A DNA stretch of 29,086 nucleotides, taken from NCBI GenBank assembly GCA_015499985.1, contig JAAAUF010000156.1:1-29086 (forward strand), in the 5' to 3' direction. Under the pieces are notes generated by a model that was not told the origin of the DNA, searched no databases, and was given only the letters and a program-made list of their open reading frames with translations. This DNA is from Haplosporangium gracile (lineage: Eukaryota > Mortierellomycota > Mortierellomycetes > Mortierellales > Mortierellaceae). The translations under genes were made by a program, and so were the position numbers. This document shows, piece after piece, positions 27,250-29,086 of this stretch; position 1 is the first letter of the stretch; each line of letters starts with the position of its first letter.

Positions 27250-28895
27250 TTATTCCGCCTCCTCAGCGTCGTCCTCCACCAATTCAGGATCTCTTGTAAT
27301 CTTCTCTTGCCCGGCCGAGTTTAGAGCGGCATCCGCGGCATCCTTGGCAGCCTGCTCCTTCAAGGCGAGGCGGGCCAGGCGGAGCGCTCGGACACGTCGA
27401 CGGTGCTGCCCTTGATCAGTCTGTTCCCGGTACTTGTCCTTGAGCATCACCTGATTGCGGTGTCGGAGAATGTGTCCATGACTCCTGTCATATTCCTTGA
27501 GCGCCGCCCACTTGATCGTGCGTTTCTTGATCTTCACCTCTGATTCGTCATACTGGAACTTGGGGACCAAATTCATCAACTGTTGAACCTCCTTCAACGT
27601 CCACTTTCGCGATCGCCTCCGACCATTCGCCCACACTTCTGGATCTGGGTCTTCTGCCGAATCGTTATCTCTGTCGTTGCCGTCCTCACTTGCGGAATTC
27701 GAAAGAGAAGAGTCGTTAGATTCCTGTCTACGTTTGGACTTGGCGTCCTTGTTGCTCTTCTTCTTCTTCCTCCTGACTGGCTCTTCCTCTTCGTCCTCCT
27801 TCACTTTCTCCTCCTCTTCCTCCTCAAAAACACTACGGTCTGAGTCTGAAACATCCTTATGGCGCTTCCGTGATTCTAGTTGCGTGTTCTCCTTGGTCCT
27901 AGGCTTGGTGGCCTGTACCACGGGTATCCGTCTGCTCTCCCGCACTTGTGCTTGCCTGGCGTCTGACGTTCCTGCCTTGTTCGACTTTTGTGACACCAGC
28001 AGTCTGGCGGGCGGCCGATAAATGTCGTCAGTATCCACATCGTGCTCGTGATGGGCAGGCTTTCGTTGCTGCTGCTGTTGCTCCTTGTTCTTCTTTTGAG
28101 AAACACTGGCCTTGGAGGGCTGATTTTTAAAAGACTCTTCCATCTCGATGTCCGATTCCTCCTTCACTACCTGCCGCCGGGCCTTCCCTTCAGGCAAGTC
28201 CTTCTTCTTCTGAGAAGCACTAGTCCTAGAAGACTGCTTCTCGAGAGGCTCATCCTCTATCTCGAAATCCCACTCCTCTGAAACTTCCCGATGCAGCTGT
28301 CGTGCCGAGGCCTTGTCCTGAGCCTTTTCCTCGAGCAACCTCTTTTTCTGAGAAGCACCAGCCCTAGAAGATGGCTTCTTGCGCTCCACCTCCTCCTCCG
28401 TTATCATACTATCCCACTCATCCGAGATTTCCTGCTGCAGCTGTCGTGATGAGGCCTTGTCCTGTGCCTTCTCCTCGGGCAACCAGACCTCGTCCTTGTA
28501 CTCGTCAACAGACTTGTCCTTGGGCTCCTTCCTGTAGATGGCTGCAATAATGCCATCGTGCTTTGTCTGGATCACGAGCAGTGCCTCCTTATCAGCTGGG
28601 CGAGGAACTGACTTGTCCTTGGTCCTCATACGTTCGATGACCTTCTTAAGGGTGTCGTTATAAAGGGACTCCAGTCGTTTCGTGTCGTTCGCCACGTACT
28701 GTGCAAGTTGAACCGCATCGTCCTATAACATTGATAGAAATGGAGAAGAGCGTTAGGTGGTTGAAAGGGTATGACAGCGAGCCTCGTTCAGAATAAAATA
28801 CTGACAGGCGAATAGCATCTTACGGTGCGTAACTCGGGCAGAGAGATGGGTCCAAAAATGATATCGGCTTTGATCGCACCGCGGATATCGGCCAT
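27250..28895 (-). CDS. Telobox-type Myb (TRF/Tbf1-like) protein with charged internal repeats
   Basis: Two exons, 28824-28895 and 27250-28722, join in frame (donor GTAAGA, acceptor TTATAG) to 514 residues. The C-terminal region (about 390-450) reads RKWTLKEVQQLMNLVPKF ... IKWAALKEYDRSH ... LRHRNQVMLKDKYRE. The spaced Trp residues and the final VMLKDKYRE match the telobox Myb of TRF1/TRF2, Taz1 and Tbf1/Teb1, which bind TTAGGG-type repeats. An insert of about ten residues separates helix 1 from the second Trp. Residues ~115-235 hold three to four imperfect repeats built around EEKAQDKAS, a Trp-Asp element and SQKK. Then come acidic (FEEEEEEKVKEDEEEE) and Lys/Arg-rich stretches. The N-terminal part (MADIRGAIKADIIFGPISLP) is helical but I cannot show a TRFH domain. 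It is probably a nuclear DNA-binding protein; telomere binding is inference. Confidence 0.7.
28090..28510 (-). repeat. Imperfect tandem protein repeats in the Myb gene
   Basis: Three to four units of about 40-47 codons, each with a Lys/Glu/Ala/Asp-rich start (EEKAQDKAS), an ISDEWD or VSEEWD element, a basic patch and SQKK. The first two units are the most alike and the later ones more diverged, as expected from stepwise tandem duplication. Confidence 0.7.
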
Positions 28896-29086
28896 CGTTA
28901 TTCTCTTGAAGGCCGATCTGGTCTGGCGGGTATAGACTGCCAACAGCTACCAGCCACAAAAAAGACACGAAAGTTGGTCGCGTTAACTTTTTTACAAGCG
29001 TTGGGAAAGAAATAAAGTTTTCACTGATGCATCACTGAGCAATAAAAAGATCTGATCACTTCCAGTATGTGCACACTGCGAGGGGG
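28896..29086 (-). promoter_or_regulatory. Upstream region of the Myb gene
   Basis: The last 191 bp of the window lie upstream of the ATG at 28895. No coding sequence is visible. Composition is mixed. Confidence 0.35.

Noticed and set aside
1..29086. CRISPR arrays, bacterial operons, rRNA genes
   Set aside because: None is visible. The window is eukaryotic with spliced genes throughout.

Overview
The window reads as nuclear DNA of an early-diverging filamentous fungus. Mortierellomycotina (Mortierella-like) is my best guess. The genes have short introns with GTAAGT/GTATGT-type donors and TAG/CAG acceptors, Gln-, His- and Ser-rich low-complexity tracts, and tightly packed convergent gene pairs. 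The gene set is fungal: Npr2, a SAPS-domain phosphatase subunit, an Ecl1-type protein and a GPI-anchored chitin deacetylase. The phylum call rests on general resemblance and on a relic family I remember from Mortierella proteins. I could not search anything.

Layout from left to right. A five-exon NPR2/NPRL2 gene lies at 215-2727 (+). A ribosomal protein S28 gene (-) follows, with coding exons at 3019-3071 and 3448-3607 and a probable ATG-only first exon near 4284. An intronless gene for a protein with CENP-B/Tc5-type helix-turn-helix domains but no transposase core is at 4476-6164 (+). A three-exon class II fumarase is at 6261-7913 (-). A divergent ~960-bp promoter separates it from an eleven-exon SAPS protein at 8875-13728 (+). 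An unrecognised 296-residue protein is at 13826-14716 (-).

From about 14.8 to 20.0 kb there is a degenerate block on the minus strand. Read 5' to 3', it first shows a FEN1/XPG-like (PIN-fold) nuclease. A long charged, low-complexity linker follows. It ends in a RuvC/zinc-ribbon nuclease of TnpB/Fanzor type: RuvC-I, an FCYGNG motif, a TSTMCPTC...CLTCG zinc ribbon, then HRD. Several reading frames join precisely across consensus introns, while stops and frameshifts interrupt others. It looks like a decayed single gene, or two adjacent genes, of a transposon-like family. A 15-bp exact direct repeat brackets it. This is the most interesting part of the window.

Further right, 20.0-21.9 kb is non-coding and pyrimidine-rich on the + strand. 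It leads into an Ecl1-like small zinc protein (21880-22455, +). A 1.7-kb intergenic stretch follows, then a secreted, GPI-anchored chitin deacetylase (24190-25776, +). Two minus-strand genes finish the window: a four-exon coiled-coil protein tentatively like augmin/HAUS subunit 2 (25917-27133) and a protein with a C-terminal telobox-type Myb domain and internal charged repeats (27250-28895).

The genes do not form an operon or obvious cluster. Three of them (Npr2, the SAPS subunit and Ecl1) belong to families tied to TOR/nutrient signalling in yeasts, which may be coincidence. Exon boundaries were worked out by hand from frame continuity and splice consensus, without transcript data.
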